Shown one piece after another: positions 1 through 10,559 of a stretch of 64,000 nucleotides of DNA. The position numbers were made by a program, and so were the translations under genes. Every line of letters starts with the position of its first letter. Positions within the stretch are counted from its first letter, which is position 1. The stretch is from Plutella xylostella. Its lineage: Eukaryota; Arthropoda; Insecta; Lepidoptera; Plutellidae. The DNA lies in NCBI RefSeq assembly GCF_932276165.1, contig NC_063999.1, positions 1,738,501-1,802,500 of the forward strand, written 5' to 3'. Below the pieces are notes generated by a model, which searched no databases, was not told the origin of the DNA, and saw only the letters and a program-made list of their open reading frames with translations.

Positions 1-215
1 CTAACGGCATTCCGCAACGTTCAAATAGTGCATTCTGTCAGTGATAAGTTGATGGCGTATGGTTCAGAAACATGGACACTGATGGCAGGACTAGTCCACT
101 AATCAAATCTAAGTAGGCTGAAGTGGCCGGTAGCCTGAGGGTTTTTGTGTGGAGACAACATACAAGCAAACGTAGCATGGGACGCCCTCTAGGCTGCTAT
201 ACCTCTCGACTAGTT
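1..215 (+). mobile_element. Decayed LINE reverse-transcriptase 3' fragment
   Basis: Broken reading frames recall the end of a non-LTR reverse transcriptase that recurs in this window: a Y-G-S-E-T-W-T-L stretch near 58-80, then a basic segment ending in G-R-P-L. The same tail is better preserved near 29772, 37159 and 51310. It has several stops and is not a gene. Confidence 0.55.
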
Positions 216-580
216 GGATAATGAAGGTCAAGGATAAAATCCTACGGCACTCCTTTGGAGAGTTTGATCCTCAGCAGTGGATATTTTTGACTTATGACGA
301 TGATAAATTTAAAAAATCTAACCTTTACAAGTTTACACGAAAGCTTAGCCTATATACTGTGGGCTCACGAGGGCTTAACATAAATATATACATACATGTA
401 TATTTTCAGAACTGATGCAGCTAAATGTTTGAAGAGCGGGCAGCATCATTTGGTCTCCACCGATGAGGCATCAGATCCCGTCAACGTTGCACTGAAAAAG
501 TGATTTAACTGCAATAATGTAGAGAAATCAACTATCTAAGATACCTATAAAATATTATTACTTATACACCCTAGTAATAC
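216..580. other. No recognisable feature
   Basis: A 64-codon open frame at 221-415 has no domain, signal peptide or splice context that I recognise. I treat the stretch as intergenic. Confidence 0.4.
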
Positions 581-800
581 AGTCACGAACAATGAAAAAG
601 TTCCTGTAACAATAGCGCCAAATTACTCCTAAACTAAAAAGGCTATCTGAATGATCCTGTCTGCAATAAAGAAGTACATTTTAACAGCGCATCAGAATAA
701 TAACCAACAAAAAAGATAAAAATATTGTGTTAATATTTTTAATTATATAAAAAATGGGGTCATTTTGTAAATGGAACTTTTTCATTGCTTGTGAGTGTAT
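581..800. repeat. MITE family B, copy 1
   Basis: The ends are inverted copies of ACTCACGGGCAATGAAA-type sequence: agtcacgaacaatgaaaaag on the left and tttttcattgcttgtgagtg on the right. Related copies lie at 3672, 13011, 17274, 26357 and 27664. No coding capacity. Confidence 0.65.
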
Positions 801-1180
801 TATGTTTATTTAGCACATCATTAACGTTAAGGTATGGTATGCGAAAACAATAAAATTCTTTGCATTAATGAAATACTTTTAATTGATATGATTCTCTCTG
901 TATTTGTAAATATACATCACTTGTATATAAAATATAAATCTTGTAATATTAGCTTATATAAAAGAGACGAAATATCTGGACTGGTCATAATACTGAAAAC
1001 TTTTCACAATACACTACTGAGCATGATCGAGAGAAGTGCTTTGGTCACTGAAATAATCCAGTTTCTTTATTATTTTCTATTGGATTGTTGATTGATAAAC
1101 ATTTAGTCAAATTTCGTTGGTTATTGAGTGATATATTGTGTTTTGGGAAACTGTGTTTCAAAGTGGTTTACTTACTAAAA
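801..1180 (+). promoter_or_regulatory. Upstream region of gene 1
   Basis: This is the A+T-rich stretch before the first ATG of gene 1 and presumably holds its promoter and 5' UTR. I cannot identify a specific TATA or initiator element. An 85-codon open frame at 834-1091 lacks any recognisable feature and is taken as chance. Confidence 0.3.
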
Positions 1181-4100
1181 ATGAAGTGGCATCAATATGT
1201 GTTAGTCACAATTATCGCTTTGGTAGCTGAAAGCAAGCATTTTAATGTAAGTCTATAATCTAATCTATGTTTGTGTTAGTATATAATATGTAGATGTTAA
1301 GTATGTACTTATACATTTAGTTATAATTAAGATGGGATAAAATACTTTTTAATCGATAATATTCATGAATATAAATAAAATCAGTACTAACCCAATTGCA
1401 GATAGGAAAATCATTCATCAGTGAAGAGAGAAGCAACGAAAACAACAACAAAAAATCAGACCCAAAATCCTCCAGAAATGAAATAAACTCACAAGCTAAC
1501 TCAAAAGACATGGATTCCAAATCAGTTCTCTACATAAACATCGCAGTTCACTTTGACTACGGTCTGACTCAGCACCTAAGAAAGTACCTCAATGCGACAT
1601 ACAAAAACACACTCAAACAATTCGCTAGTGTTGTAATAGACGACATAGATCAAATATTCAAAGATCCAGAACTAAAAGTCAAGATACATTTCAATAAATT
1701 AGACGTGAAGTTTCTGAAACCGACGCCTCAGTTTGATGCGAGGGAGTTGGAGACCTACGCGTATCTGAAGAGCTACTGTAAATGGCAGTCGCTGATCAAG
1801 ATGAAGAGGAACATTCAGTACTATTCGGTGTTGCTGACTAACAGGCAGTTACTGGACTACGGCTACGGGAACCCTCCAGAATACACTAGTAAGTGCAACC
1901 ATATTTTAATACGAACTACATGGAGTGTCAGTGCAAAAAAAGGCTTGACAAAATAACAACTTACATCTATAAAACTGAGTTCTTATTTTGAATTAGTTCT
2001 GTTAGAAAATGTGTGTATTCATTGGTACAATGATTGTCATAAGTTGAACTTAAAACGATTTAGAAAAAAAAGAAGACAGTATTTTGGCTTTGTTTTTGTA
2101 TGTGACACACTATCTTGTATATTGTAAATTTAAGAGTAAGTGTTTCGATAATCCAGCAATGTTATCAAAACACGCGCGAAGCATTTAATGCTACTTCATG
2201 AGTTTCCGGTTATTGGAGTTTGTAAATTTTATTGCCTCAATAGTGCAGACAAAAATGTCTCTGGATTTAGTTTGATATACAGAGGCCTGGTTCTCATAAT
2301 GAACAAATCAATTTTGTGTATGAGAATCAGGGTTCTGTTGTACGTCTATAACTTTACTAAAAGCACAAATATTAACATAAAGTGTATGCGTCTTGCAGGT
2401 CACAGCTTCAGAGGCAGTATATGCAACAAGCAGTTGAGCTGCACAATAGTTGAGTGGAATGTCGACAGAATGACGTTCATGCTGGGAAAATCTATTGGAC
2501 ATAGGTAACTAAAACAACAAAATATATTTTTTGTTAACCCAGTCCCATTCATGTAGACATAATCACTGTCGGGAAGCGTCCGTAGCTAGCTTCAGTGATC
2601 GTAACTGATTCAAGTAGAAGCAACAAATGGCAGGTAAATTTCAAGTGGTGGTTTTTTTTGGATCCTTCCGTGCTTTAGACGACAAGTTAAGCCGTGGGTC
2701 CCAGTTGTAGTTTCGGCAGCAGTCGTTAAGCCTAATCAGAGGCCCTCGGGCAGCTAGAAAACATCTGACAGTCGGGTTGCCCACTTACCCGACAACTATC
2801 TTAAAACAAGCTTGCTTGTCTAGGGTTCCACCAACCCTAACCATCCTTCTACATATATATGTATATAATATTATTAATGCTAAAGTTTGTGAGTAACTAA
2901 TCTAGTCTATGTTTGTTACTTCTTCACGTCAAAATGGCTGAACAGATTTTAATGAAATTTGGTATGGAGTTAGCTGACAGCCTGGACTAACCCATAGGCT
3001 ACTTTTTATCCCGGTAATCCCATGAGAAAACTTTTTAAGGTGAAGCAAGGCTCTCAGAACAGCTCGTTTTATATAATCATAATATTTTCTTCCAGTCTAG
3101 GCATGGTGCGAGACGGTCCCCCGCAGAACTTCTGCCGCCCCGAGGGCATCATGAGCGTGGACACAGCCTCCGAGCCGCGCTTCAACAACACCTTCTTCAC
3201 GCCGTGCAACCTGCGCGATTTCAGGAACTTCATTGCGTAAGTTTCTTTATCAGCCCTCTATTGTCCGCTGTTAGGTAGTAATAATTATATCGGTCTCAAA
3301 TGAGATTGGCCGCCGTGGCGTGTTTTGAAACTATACAAGGCCAGAACGCAGAGGGTGGGACTGCTCACGTATAGTTTCAAATTAAAATGGTGCCATGATT
3401 TACTTGAAAGTATACAAGGCCATTACGCACTAATCGCGTATATTTTCAAGTAAGTTTGGCCAAAATTATGGCTTGAAAATATACTGCAGCAGTTACCACT
3501 GCGTACTAATCGTGTATATTTTCAAGTGCCACGCGGCAATGCGTGCACTTGAAACTATACGTGATTAGTTACCAGGAAGTAGGTTTTTATATTTAATACC
3601 CATAGATAGATAGGGTAGGCTCCCGAAAACTTGATGAAAAATATGTCTCTAATAGGTCTATAGAGTAATATACTCACGAGCAATCAATAAGTCGAAGTTG
3701 CAAAATGTCAACACCAAATTTATTTTAAGAGCTTACATTATATTATTCAACCGATAACAACCAATCAAAGGTTGGTTGGTAGAAATTGCTTTTTTGCAAT
3801 AAGTCCGCCTTTGTGCGCAAATTATTATCTATGTTTTAAAATGCTTCTGTTTAAAAATAGTTTTATGTGTGCAATAAAGTGTAAGTATAAATAAATAAAT
3901 AAATTACCAAAACTTTTTTAAACATTTAATATAGAATTTGATCAAAATTTACGTCTTTAGTTGGTTATAATAATATTTTGATGCGCTGTTAAATGTACTT
4001 TAACATTGCCGACGGGGCGTCATTAAGCTAGTCTTTTCCGTTCAGGAGCTATCTCCACTCGAACTTTTTCATTTCTCGTGAGTGTAGTAGGTATTACTCT

Positions 4101-4852
4101 TAATTCATATAAATAATAAAATATTAGTATTCTTACTTGCAGGTATGATTGCTATAAATATCAATTTATCAATCAAATTAGAGCTTGTTCATCTTTATTT
4201 AATAACATTCTATAGGTATGACAGTCAGAACAAGTAAATTGTAGTCATGTGTACATTTACCGAAATAGTTAAGTAAAACAGAAGCATGTAGGTATAAATA
4301 ATATGCGACAAGTACGCCAAACCAACAATGTGCGTAATAGCAATGTATATTTTCAAGCACGATTCAGTAAATTCCAACTTGAAAGTATACGCGATTAGTA
4401 CGCACAAATCGTGTATATTTTCAAGGAAAATATTATAATTTTTCACTTGAAACTATACAGTGCTAGTACACTATGGGTGCGTTCTGGCCTTGTATAGTTT
4501 CAAAACACGCGCCGCCGTGGTCGAAATTCGGCTAGGACACATATGGAGACATTTCAAAGACGGCCATCTGACCCGACAGCTGATTTATACGAGTATTATC
4601 TACACAGATACTTAGAGAGATTCATAATTATACGCATATTAGCACGCAAGACCTCAGTCTCTGTCTATCTGTCTTTAAACAAATATCTGATCCGGCCGGG
4701 AATCGAACCCGGGACCTTCGGCACAGCAAACAGCAAGGCCACTGACCACTACACCATTACTGTTTCGCGAAAGTTATTCAATATTTTTTCATTTAATAAA
4801 AATTACATTTATTTTCAGAACTGGTAAAGCCGACTGCTTGTTCCCAAAGTGA
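1181..4852 (+). CDS. Secreted ADAMTS-like pseudoprotease (gene 1), 5 exons
   Basis: Exons at 1181-1246, 1402-1888, 2399-2504, 3096-3236 and 4819-4852 join to a 277-residue protein with intact frame and GT/AG splice sites. Residues 1-17 form a hydrophobic signal peptide. A polar linker follows, then from about residue 53 a reprolysin/ADAMTS-like catalytic fold. There is no prodomain, disintegrin or thrombospondin repeat. The zinc-binding motif, normally HExxHxxGxxH, reads K215-S216-I-G-H219-S-L-G-M-V-R225, so two histidine ligands and the catalytic glutamate are replaced. The Met-turn (G-I-M-S) and six cysteines shared with gene 2 are kept. Exon 3 is 106 nt, as in genes 2 and 3. I infer a secreted, catalytically dead paralogue. 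A young pseudogene is possible but no frame or splice damage is visible. Intron 4 holds a foldback element and a SINE. Confidence 0.72.
2630..2860 (-). repeat. LINE-derived fragment in gene 1 intron 3
   Basis: A G+C-richer stretch unlike the surrounding intron. On the minus strand it resembles the 3' part of a LINE, with ggttggtggaaccctagac near its start. Identification is by general appearance only. Confidence 0.3.
2868..3067 (-). repeat. Short interspersed repeat family C
   Basis: Contains ttcttcacgtcaaaatggct, ctactttttatcccgg and gaaaactttttaaggtgaag, matching copies at 8880, 13147, 16570, 32116 and 34561. It ends about 28 nt before the acceptor of gene 1 exon 4. Likely a SINE or LINE 3' end with a TAATATTA-type tail. 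Confidence 0.65.
3309..4519. mobile_element. Foldback-like transposon 1 with 9-bp target duplication
   Basis: The element body is 3318-4510. It begins GCGTGTTTTGAAACTATAC and ends with the inverse, and the inverted arms continue through AAGGCCAGAACGCA. GCCGCCGTG occurs directly before (3309-3317) and directly after (4511-4519). Inside are 13-bp motifs of the type CTTGAAA-N-TATAC, six in each orientation by my count, alternating so that neighbours can pair. Structure and duplication length fit foldback or Mutator-like non-autonomous elements. It lies in intron 4 of gene 1 and encodes nothing. Confidence 0.75.
3672..4086. repeat. MITE family B, copy 2, nested
   Basis: Starts actcacgagcaat and ends tttctcgtgagtgt. 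It includes the internal family segment with tttagttggttataa and gatgcgctgttaaatgt. Inside is an unrelated LINE-like tail around 3795-3903 with a (TAAA)n end. It lies inside foldback element 1, so it inserted later. Confidence 0.6.
4555..4775 (-). repeat. tRNA-derived SINE
   Basis: Read on the minus strand there is a box A-like TGGTGTAGTGG and a box B GGTTCGATTCC at the usual tRNA spacing. They are followed by CAGATATTTGTTTAAA and an A+T-rich body. The flanks do not form an acceptor stem, so this is a pol III-type SINE head rather than a working tRNA gene. Confidence 0.65.
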
Positions 4853-4973
4853 GTTAAATTTAAAATAATTGAAGATATTAAATTATCTACTTGAAGTTCT
4901 ATTTGTGAAAGCAATGTGATGATAATATAACTTATGATAAAAGTATAAGTTAGTATATAAGGTAAATTTTGTG

Positions 4974-4979
4974 AATAAA
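4974..4979 (+). terminator. Polyadenylation signal of gene 1
   Basis: AATAAA lies 122 nt after the TGA of gene 1 in an A+T-rich 3' UTR. It is the first canonical hexamer downstream of the stop. Confidence 0.5.
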
Positions 4980-4999
4980 TCGTTTATTAAGACTGCAAA

Positions 5000-6036
5000 T
5001 ACTGATTAAAGTATACTTTTAAAATACTTACCTATGTTGTTATTTACTTATTATAAATATCCATAATAGGTACTAGTACATGTGAATACTTTTATACATC
5101 ACCTCAAAATATTTTTATTTTTCTAGTCACGATACAGATATATATTATAATTCTCCAAAAAAAGCCCTGTCCACAATCAATTTATCTTTAATGGAGATTT
5201 TTATTTACATGGTTGTTTTATACCTACCTACACTAAAACACTGTTAAGTCAGTAAAGCATTTAATAATTATAGTCGATTACTCTTTAAATTTATTTGAAC
5301 CTCTATCATCACCAGTTTAAGAAATTCCGTCATTATTATGATCTAAGTACGAGTAAGTAGGCTCCACACTTGTTAGTACTTGAAGAGTGAAGTATACAGT
5401 GCGTGACCTCGTAAGACCGAAATATCATCTAGATAGAATCGAATTAAGTATAAAATTACGAATATGAGTCTTACCTATGGGTACATACATAGTTCTTGAC
5501 TAAAACCACTATGAATTCACATTAAAACTGAACAACTGTCTAATATAACCTGCCTTTATTTTTAAGTTTAATATTATTAAAGTGTTTTTTTGCCCTACTC
5601 TTATATTATTTTTATTTATTTCTCACATTACTTTAAAATTTGAAAACTTTGTCAAGTATTATCTCAGTGTGAATAAACACATAAACACGCAGTTATTTGA
5701 TTAAGGATTGCGATAGTTTTTTTCTACTCCATCCATGGATGAGTCATGAGAAGGGATTTAGCCAACAGTGGAGACCCAGCAGACTAGGTTAGAATACCGG
5801 TTTAGTAAAACAAACAACAGTGTCAAGTACAGCAAACATTGATTGTATGTATAACAGTATTTTGACATTAATGTGTATAATGTTAAATTACCAACATTTA
5901 CGCTAAACAATGACTTCAAAAGTAATTACATCAGAAGTATAGGTATGAGTCAATGATGCTAAATCATTTATTATGATAGAATCGAGTAACTTCAACCACA
6001 TCGACAACCCGGGATAGAATATTCTGGCACCGAAGT
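5000..6036. other. Intergenic, no gene seen
   Basis: A+T-rich sequence with no supported coding region. A faint LINE-tail remnant (atgagaaggg, then ccaacagtggagacccagc) lies at about 5740-5785. Confidence 0.4.
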
Positions 6037-6105
6037 ATAAGGCAGATAAATCTGACCCCTCTCAGAAGCATTGTTACTATGAGGGGGGGGTCAGGTTTCT
6101 GGGAA
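6037..6105. repeat. Repeat family R, uninterrupted copy
   Basis: Contains aaggcagataaatctgaccc, then ctcagaagcattgttactat and a G-run. The same sequence, inverted, surrounds the transposon at 14135-15965, so this copy serves as the empty-site reference. Confidence 0.6.
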
Positions 6106-6204
6106 GAGGGAAGGATGAAGAAAGAAGAAAGAGTCGAGTAACTTCATTTAAGATCCAGAAGGTTTTTGAAACATCCATTTATACCTGTCAATTTCATAAT
6201 AGCC

Positions 6205-6300
6205 AAGTTTATTTATTTATTTATGTATTTCATTATTTATTGCATAAATATGAGATATAAGTGTACAAAAGGTGGACCTAATGCTATTCTGGATAGTGAT
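6205..6300 (-). repeat. LINE 3' tail fragment
   Basis: Minus-strand copy of a common tail: a (TTTA)n run, then ttgcataaat and ggtggacctaatgct. Equivalent tails are at 12121, 16771, 22785 and 32513. Confidence 0.5.
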
Positions 6301-6504
6301 CTGGATGGAATGTTATAGTACCGTACTCTGCTTCAGGCTTAGGTACTTGTTTCAGAACCAAGCTTGTTGGTACTGCAATAACAACACTATTCACATGTGT
6401 TTAAAGGTTATAATTGAAAGTGCAGCGAAGTACGGGTTGCCATTGCATACGACCTGTGAGGGTCACTTTAGCGTACGAAAAACGTAGTTTCAGACGCTTA
6501 ATTA

Positions 6505-7400
6505 AATGAAACCGGTTCTACCTTTTTTGGCCTAAGATTTATTTGCCTAATCTCATATTGCATAGTAACGTTTGGTCAAAGTCTCGTTTCGCCGAAAATC
6601 GTATGGCATAAATCTCTTTTAGTAAAAAGTTATTTCGCATAATCTTGTTTAGCCTAATAATAGTATGGCCAAATCTTGAATAGCCTAATAATGCTATGGC
6701 ATAGGTTATACAAAGTAATAATATTCGTTTGGCTTTAACTTTGATGGAGCGTCTCCCTACATAGCGCAGACTGGTGCCATGTATTGTGGCCGCTATGTGG
6801 GAAACGCTCCGCTCCGCTTCGCTTCGCTCCGCTTTGCTTTTGACGATAATGTGCACCTAACACGCTCGTCGTCACACCTATCTTTAGGTTTCGATCCCAT
6901 GGGGTTTAATGCCGTTTGTAATTATAATGGTCATTCACTTTCGATATTTTGATCATTCAATATCGTAATTTTCGGGATGTAGGAGAAAAATACCACAATT
7001 TGTAAATTTATAACATACTTAATATAGTAATTATTAAAATAATATATATTTTTGACGAAGCGAGGGTGGATTGTATGTTTGATAAATTTTGTATTTTAAT
7101 AAGTCAAATTGTATACATATATTTTGTTCTAAATAAATAATCAATCAATCTTGTTTCTCCTAATATTATATTAATAATTAATAATAATAAGTATTGGTAT
7201 AAACCAATACGAACAATTTGAGCAAACGAGACTTAGGTGTTTCAAGTTTGTGCCAAAAGAGTTTTAGACGAAACGAGTCTTATGCCACATAAGTCTTGGC
7301 GAAGTGATGATTCTACCTAAAAAGTTTAGACCTTACGAGTTATGCGAAACGAGTTTAGGGCAATAAAGATTAGGCGAGATGAGGGGAACCCAATGAAACC
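6505..7400. mobile_element. Foldback-like transposon 2 with 9-bp target duplication
   Basis: AATGAAACC occurs at 6505-6513 and 7392-7400. The body starts GGTTCTACC and ends GGGGAACCC. Its two arms are degenerate, short-period subrepeats of the kind gcctaatctcat, tcgtttcgcc and gcctaataat on the left and inverted forms (gacgaaacgag, ggcgaagtga, taggcgagatgag) on the right. The 105-codon minus-strand ORF inside is a by-product of these repeats. The centre contains a Ser-Glu-Ala-type gcttcgctccg run and A+T-rich filler. Confidence 0.6.
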
Positions 7401-7609
7401 ATTTACTTCAGTTGTAGTTTATTTGTCTGATTAAAAACACACACAGATATTTTACCTTTAATGACTAGTCTAAAAAAATGCAGTAAGTATAAGTGTAAGC
7501 ATAGAATAACGAGTACTGTACTTGTTATTCTATGGTATAAGTATCTCGTCGATTACCATACCGATGCATGGCATTACTTCCTCGTTTATAATCAAATTGT
7601 CTCTCTTAG

Positions 7610-7742
7610 CTCGTAGGGTTGCCTGGAAGAGATTGATCGCTTTTAGCGATAAGGCCGCCCTTATTGTATTATACATATTAAGTCTTAAATGTGTTTTTAA
7701 GTGTTTTATGTACAATAAAGTTATACTACTACTACTACTACA
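7610..7742 (+). repeat. LINE 3' end with (TAC)n tail
   Basis: Contains cctggaagagattgatcgct, gataaggccgccctt, tgtacaataaagtt and a (ACT)n microsatellite. This is a typical LINE 3' UTR with an embedded AATAAA. Related pieces are at 9850 and 16956. Confidence 0.6.
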
Positions 7743-8001
7743 TGGCAGTTCTCATTCATTAATTTTATGTTAAGCTAAAGTGACCCTTCTTCTTTCCGAA
7801 TCGCAACGGGATCAAAACTGCGAATCAAATTGAAGCTTCAAGCTTTTGACAGAGAATAATCGAGCTTACGTAACCTATGGTTAGTGTTTACAGTTACTTG
7901 GCCGACATTCGCACAATTACAAGTAAATGATTCTGGCTCAGTTAGTCATTGGGCCTTTTGACTTTAGTGTTCTTTTAGTGCTTGACGTTTTAACACACAG
8001 G
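7743..8001 (+). promoter_or_regulatory. Upstream region of gene 2
   Basis: Unique-looking sequence between a LINE tail and the first ATG of gene 2. It should contain the promoter and 5' UTR. No element can be named from sequence alone. Confidence 0.3.
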
Positions 8002-10176
8002 ATGAATTATTTTGCGTTTTTTTTTGGATTGCTTCTGTGCGGTGTGGCTGTTCGGTGTTGGACGGTGCATGTGGTAAGCCTTTTTTGATTTATATTTAAG
8101 GTATTTTGTTTTTTTCATAACTTCAAGTAAGTACTTATCAGTCATCATATCGTACACAATGTGATGTATTATTACATATTATGTAGATTAAAACTTTTTT
8201 TTATGTGTTGTATTTTTTATGTTTTGTATTTTAATTCAAGAATATTTTTAATTTGTTTTCAGATTAAAAATAGACTCTTAACACATCATGAAACGAAGCT
8301 AAATAAAACGTCAATAACAGTGGATCTTCTAATACATTTTGATCCGGACTTGTTTGAACAGTTACTAGAAGAATGGGGAGACAGAAATAACATAGAAAAA
8401 AACACTAGAAAACTAATAAAAAGTGTTGAAAATTTGTATAAAAACCCTATGTTGAATGTCAATGTGAACTTTAACATTCTGGGAATAAGGTTTATAAGGA
8501 GACATCTAAGAACTGTTGATAGGACTGAAGATATATCTTTGTATTTGAGGAGTTACTGTGAATGGCAAGGAATGAAGAAAATTGCGAAGAAAAAGCAGTA
8601 TTTTTCGATATTATTTACTAGCCTGGATCTATATTCTACAAAAAATGGGAGCAACTTAAAAGTTCGCGAGGCTGTGGGTGAGTACCTACTGAAACTTATT
8701 CTTAATTTGCTCGGCGTCGTACAAAAAAATTCACATAATGAGTTCCTAAGGTAACCCTCTTTCGGCTTACTGTACCACTTTTGCCACCACCTGTATTAGA
8801 CGTGTAACTAGTGCAAAAATTACACAAATTAAATTAAAAGTAGCTTACCAACTTGTCATTCAAACCACCCCAACCAAACTGCATTCAAATCCGTTCAGCA
8901 GTTTTGGCGTGAAATAGTAACAGACAGACAGACACAGCTACTTTCGCATTTATAATATTAATATAAGTTAGGATTAGTTAGGATTAGGATCTGATATTTT
9001 TTGTGGTATATAAGAAGGTCAGTATGTTGTGGCGCTGCTGGGGACAGTAGCCTATGCTTAGCAGTGGAACACTACGGGCTGCTTATAATGATGTTGTAGT
9101 TTAAATTTATCACACAAATAACGATACTTATATCACGAAATAGTGAGACTAGCTTATAAATGGTGTATTTTGTTTACAGGTCGCAGTTTCAGGAATGGTA
9201 TTTGCAACCCGCACCGGAGTTGCGCGGTGTTTCAGTGGAGGCTCGACATACTGAAATATCTGGTGGCGCATGAAATTGGTCACAGGTTGGTTTAAAATAA
9301 GATTTGATAAGTTGTTACATACTTACCTTAAAAAAGTCGGTTTTTAATCTCAGATACTAAATTGACAGATTCTGAACGGTTCATCAACAGTCAATAGTCC
9401 TGTCAATAGAACGATACGTCACTTAATCGCAGGACAAGCGACTGTTTGTGAACCGTTCAGAATCTGTCAATTTAGTATCTGAGATTAAAAAACAGTAGTG
9501 TAATTATTATTTTACAGCCTCGGTATGTTCCATGACATTCCGCCATGCACCGATGGCATCATGTCATCGAGGTTCAGAAACAGGAGGGCTCCGTTGAAAA
9601 ATTGGACACCCTGTAATCAGATAGCGCTGAGAAACTTTTTGAGGTAACAAAATATTAATGTACGATTAAAATATGTACTTACTTAATTAAAATAACAAAT
9701 GCAAATGACACCTTGAGGCCTTGTGGAACAGGCTTTTAGCGAGCTATATTATTCAAAATCATCATCATCAGTCAATATTCTTCCACTGCTGGGCATATGC
9801 TTGGACATGGACTATAGGTACTTATACTCTTCTCTCATTCATGGACTTATCTCTATTTCATTCAAAAGTTGTCTGGGAGAAATTGCTATAAGCATCAAGG
9901 CCGCCTTTTTAAAAAAAATATTTTAATTGTAAATGTGTGACCGTTTGGGGTGGCGATTGTTAGGAGAGGCCTATGTCCAACAGTGGACTATACAGGGTGT
10001 TGACTTAATTGCGTTTGAGCGGCTTTGTAGAAGGCTGAGAGAGAGAGAGAGAGAGAGTGTAATTTTGAAGTTGGTACCATGCTTCGGATTAGTTTTTATT
10101 TAATGTAAAAGCTATGTACTTAATTAGTTTTTTTTGTTTTAGGACGAAAAAGGCGAGGTGTTTACGTACAAATTGA
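8002..10176 (+). CDS. Secreted minimal ADAMTS-like zinc metalloprotease (gene 2), 5 exons
   Basis: Exons at 8002-8073, 8263-8677, 9180-9285, 9518-9643 and 10143-10176 give 250 residues. An N-terminal signal peptide (M-N-Y-F-A-F-F-F-G-L-L-L) is followed almost directly by the catalytic domain. The full reprolysin motif is present as H193-E194-I-G-H197-S-L-G-M-F-H203-D, with Met-turn D-G-I-M-S. Six cysteines match gene 1. The protein stops after A-R-C-L-R-T-N, so prodomain, disintegrin and thrombospondin modules are absent. That makes it far shorter than ordinary ADAMTS enzymes, and any latency control must differ. The ATG at 8161 of the longer open frame is intronic, and the signal-peptide exon gives the better start. 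Activity is inferred from the intact motif. Confidence 0.78.
8880..8990 (+). repeat. Short interspersed repeat family C (partial)
   Basis: Contains tcaaatccgttcagcagttt, ggcgtgaaatagtaacagac and tttcgcatttataatatta. Lies in intron 2 of gene 2. Confidence 0.6.
9341..9492. repeat. Palindromic MITE in gene 2 intron 3
   Basis: The left arm tttttaatctcagatactaa returns inverted as ttagtatctgagattaaaaa, and pairing continues inward through attgacagattctgaacggt. The hairpin ends 25 nt before the acceptor of exon 4. Confidence 0.8.
9727..10062 (+). repeat. LINE 3' fragments and (GA)n run in gene 2 intron 4
   Basis: Pieces of LINE tails: ccactgctgggcatatgctt, gtctgggagaaattgctata and gaccgtttggggtggcgatt, the last followed by gagaggcctatgtccaacag. 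They end in a (GA)n run at about 10038-10057. No coding capacity. Confidence 0.5.
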
Positions 10177-10372
10177 TATAAATAACAATAATACTATATA
10201 AGGTACTCGTAAGAAATGGATGATCTCTTTAATTAAGTTCGCGTTTTAATTAATTTATCCTTAACTTTAACTTATAAATAAGTAACTATTTATTTAACGA
10301 ATCTGTAATAATTAGCATACTTGTGAACTTATGTTAAATGTGTTTTTTTTACTTCGAAATAATTAATAGTTA

Positions 10373-10378
10373 AATAAA
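10373..10378 (+). terminator. Polyadenylation signal of gene 2
   Basis: AATAAA about 200 nt after the TGA of gene 2. Confidence 0.5.
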
Positions 10379-10559
10379 AATATAAAGACTTTTTTTTTGT
10401 TTTATTAGTAGCGAGCAATGTAAATAGTCCTAGTACAATAGCACAAAATTATGCCTACACGGAATTAGAATATTATGCACTGACTAAAAACGTAAATATT
10501 GTGTTCAAAATTCCAATCAAATGTTACAAAACATTGGGGCCATTAATTTGGTGTTTGCA

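Noticed and set aside
4690..4765. tRNA-like sequence on the minus strand
   Set aside because: It has box A and B but no pairing acceptor stem, and a SINE body follows. Not a functional tRNA gene.
6539..6856. 105-codon minus-strand ORF
   Set aside because: It lies within the degenerate subrepeats of foldback element 2 and has no domain.
8161..8262. Upstream part of the 197-codon open frame as N-terminus of gene 2
   Set aside because: It precedes an acceptor (ttttcag at 8262). The signal-peptide exon at 8002-8073 with a consensus donor in matching phase is a better start.
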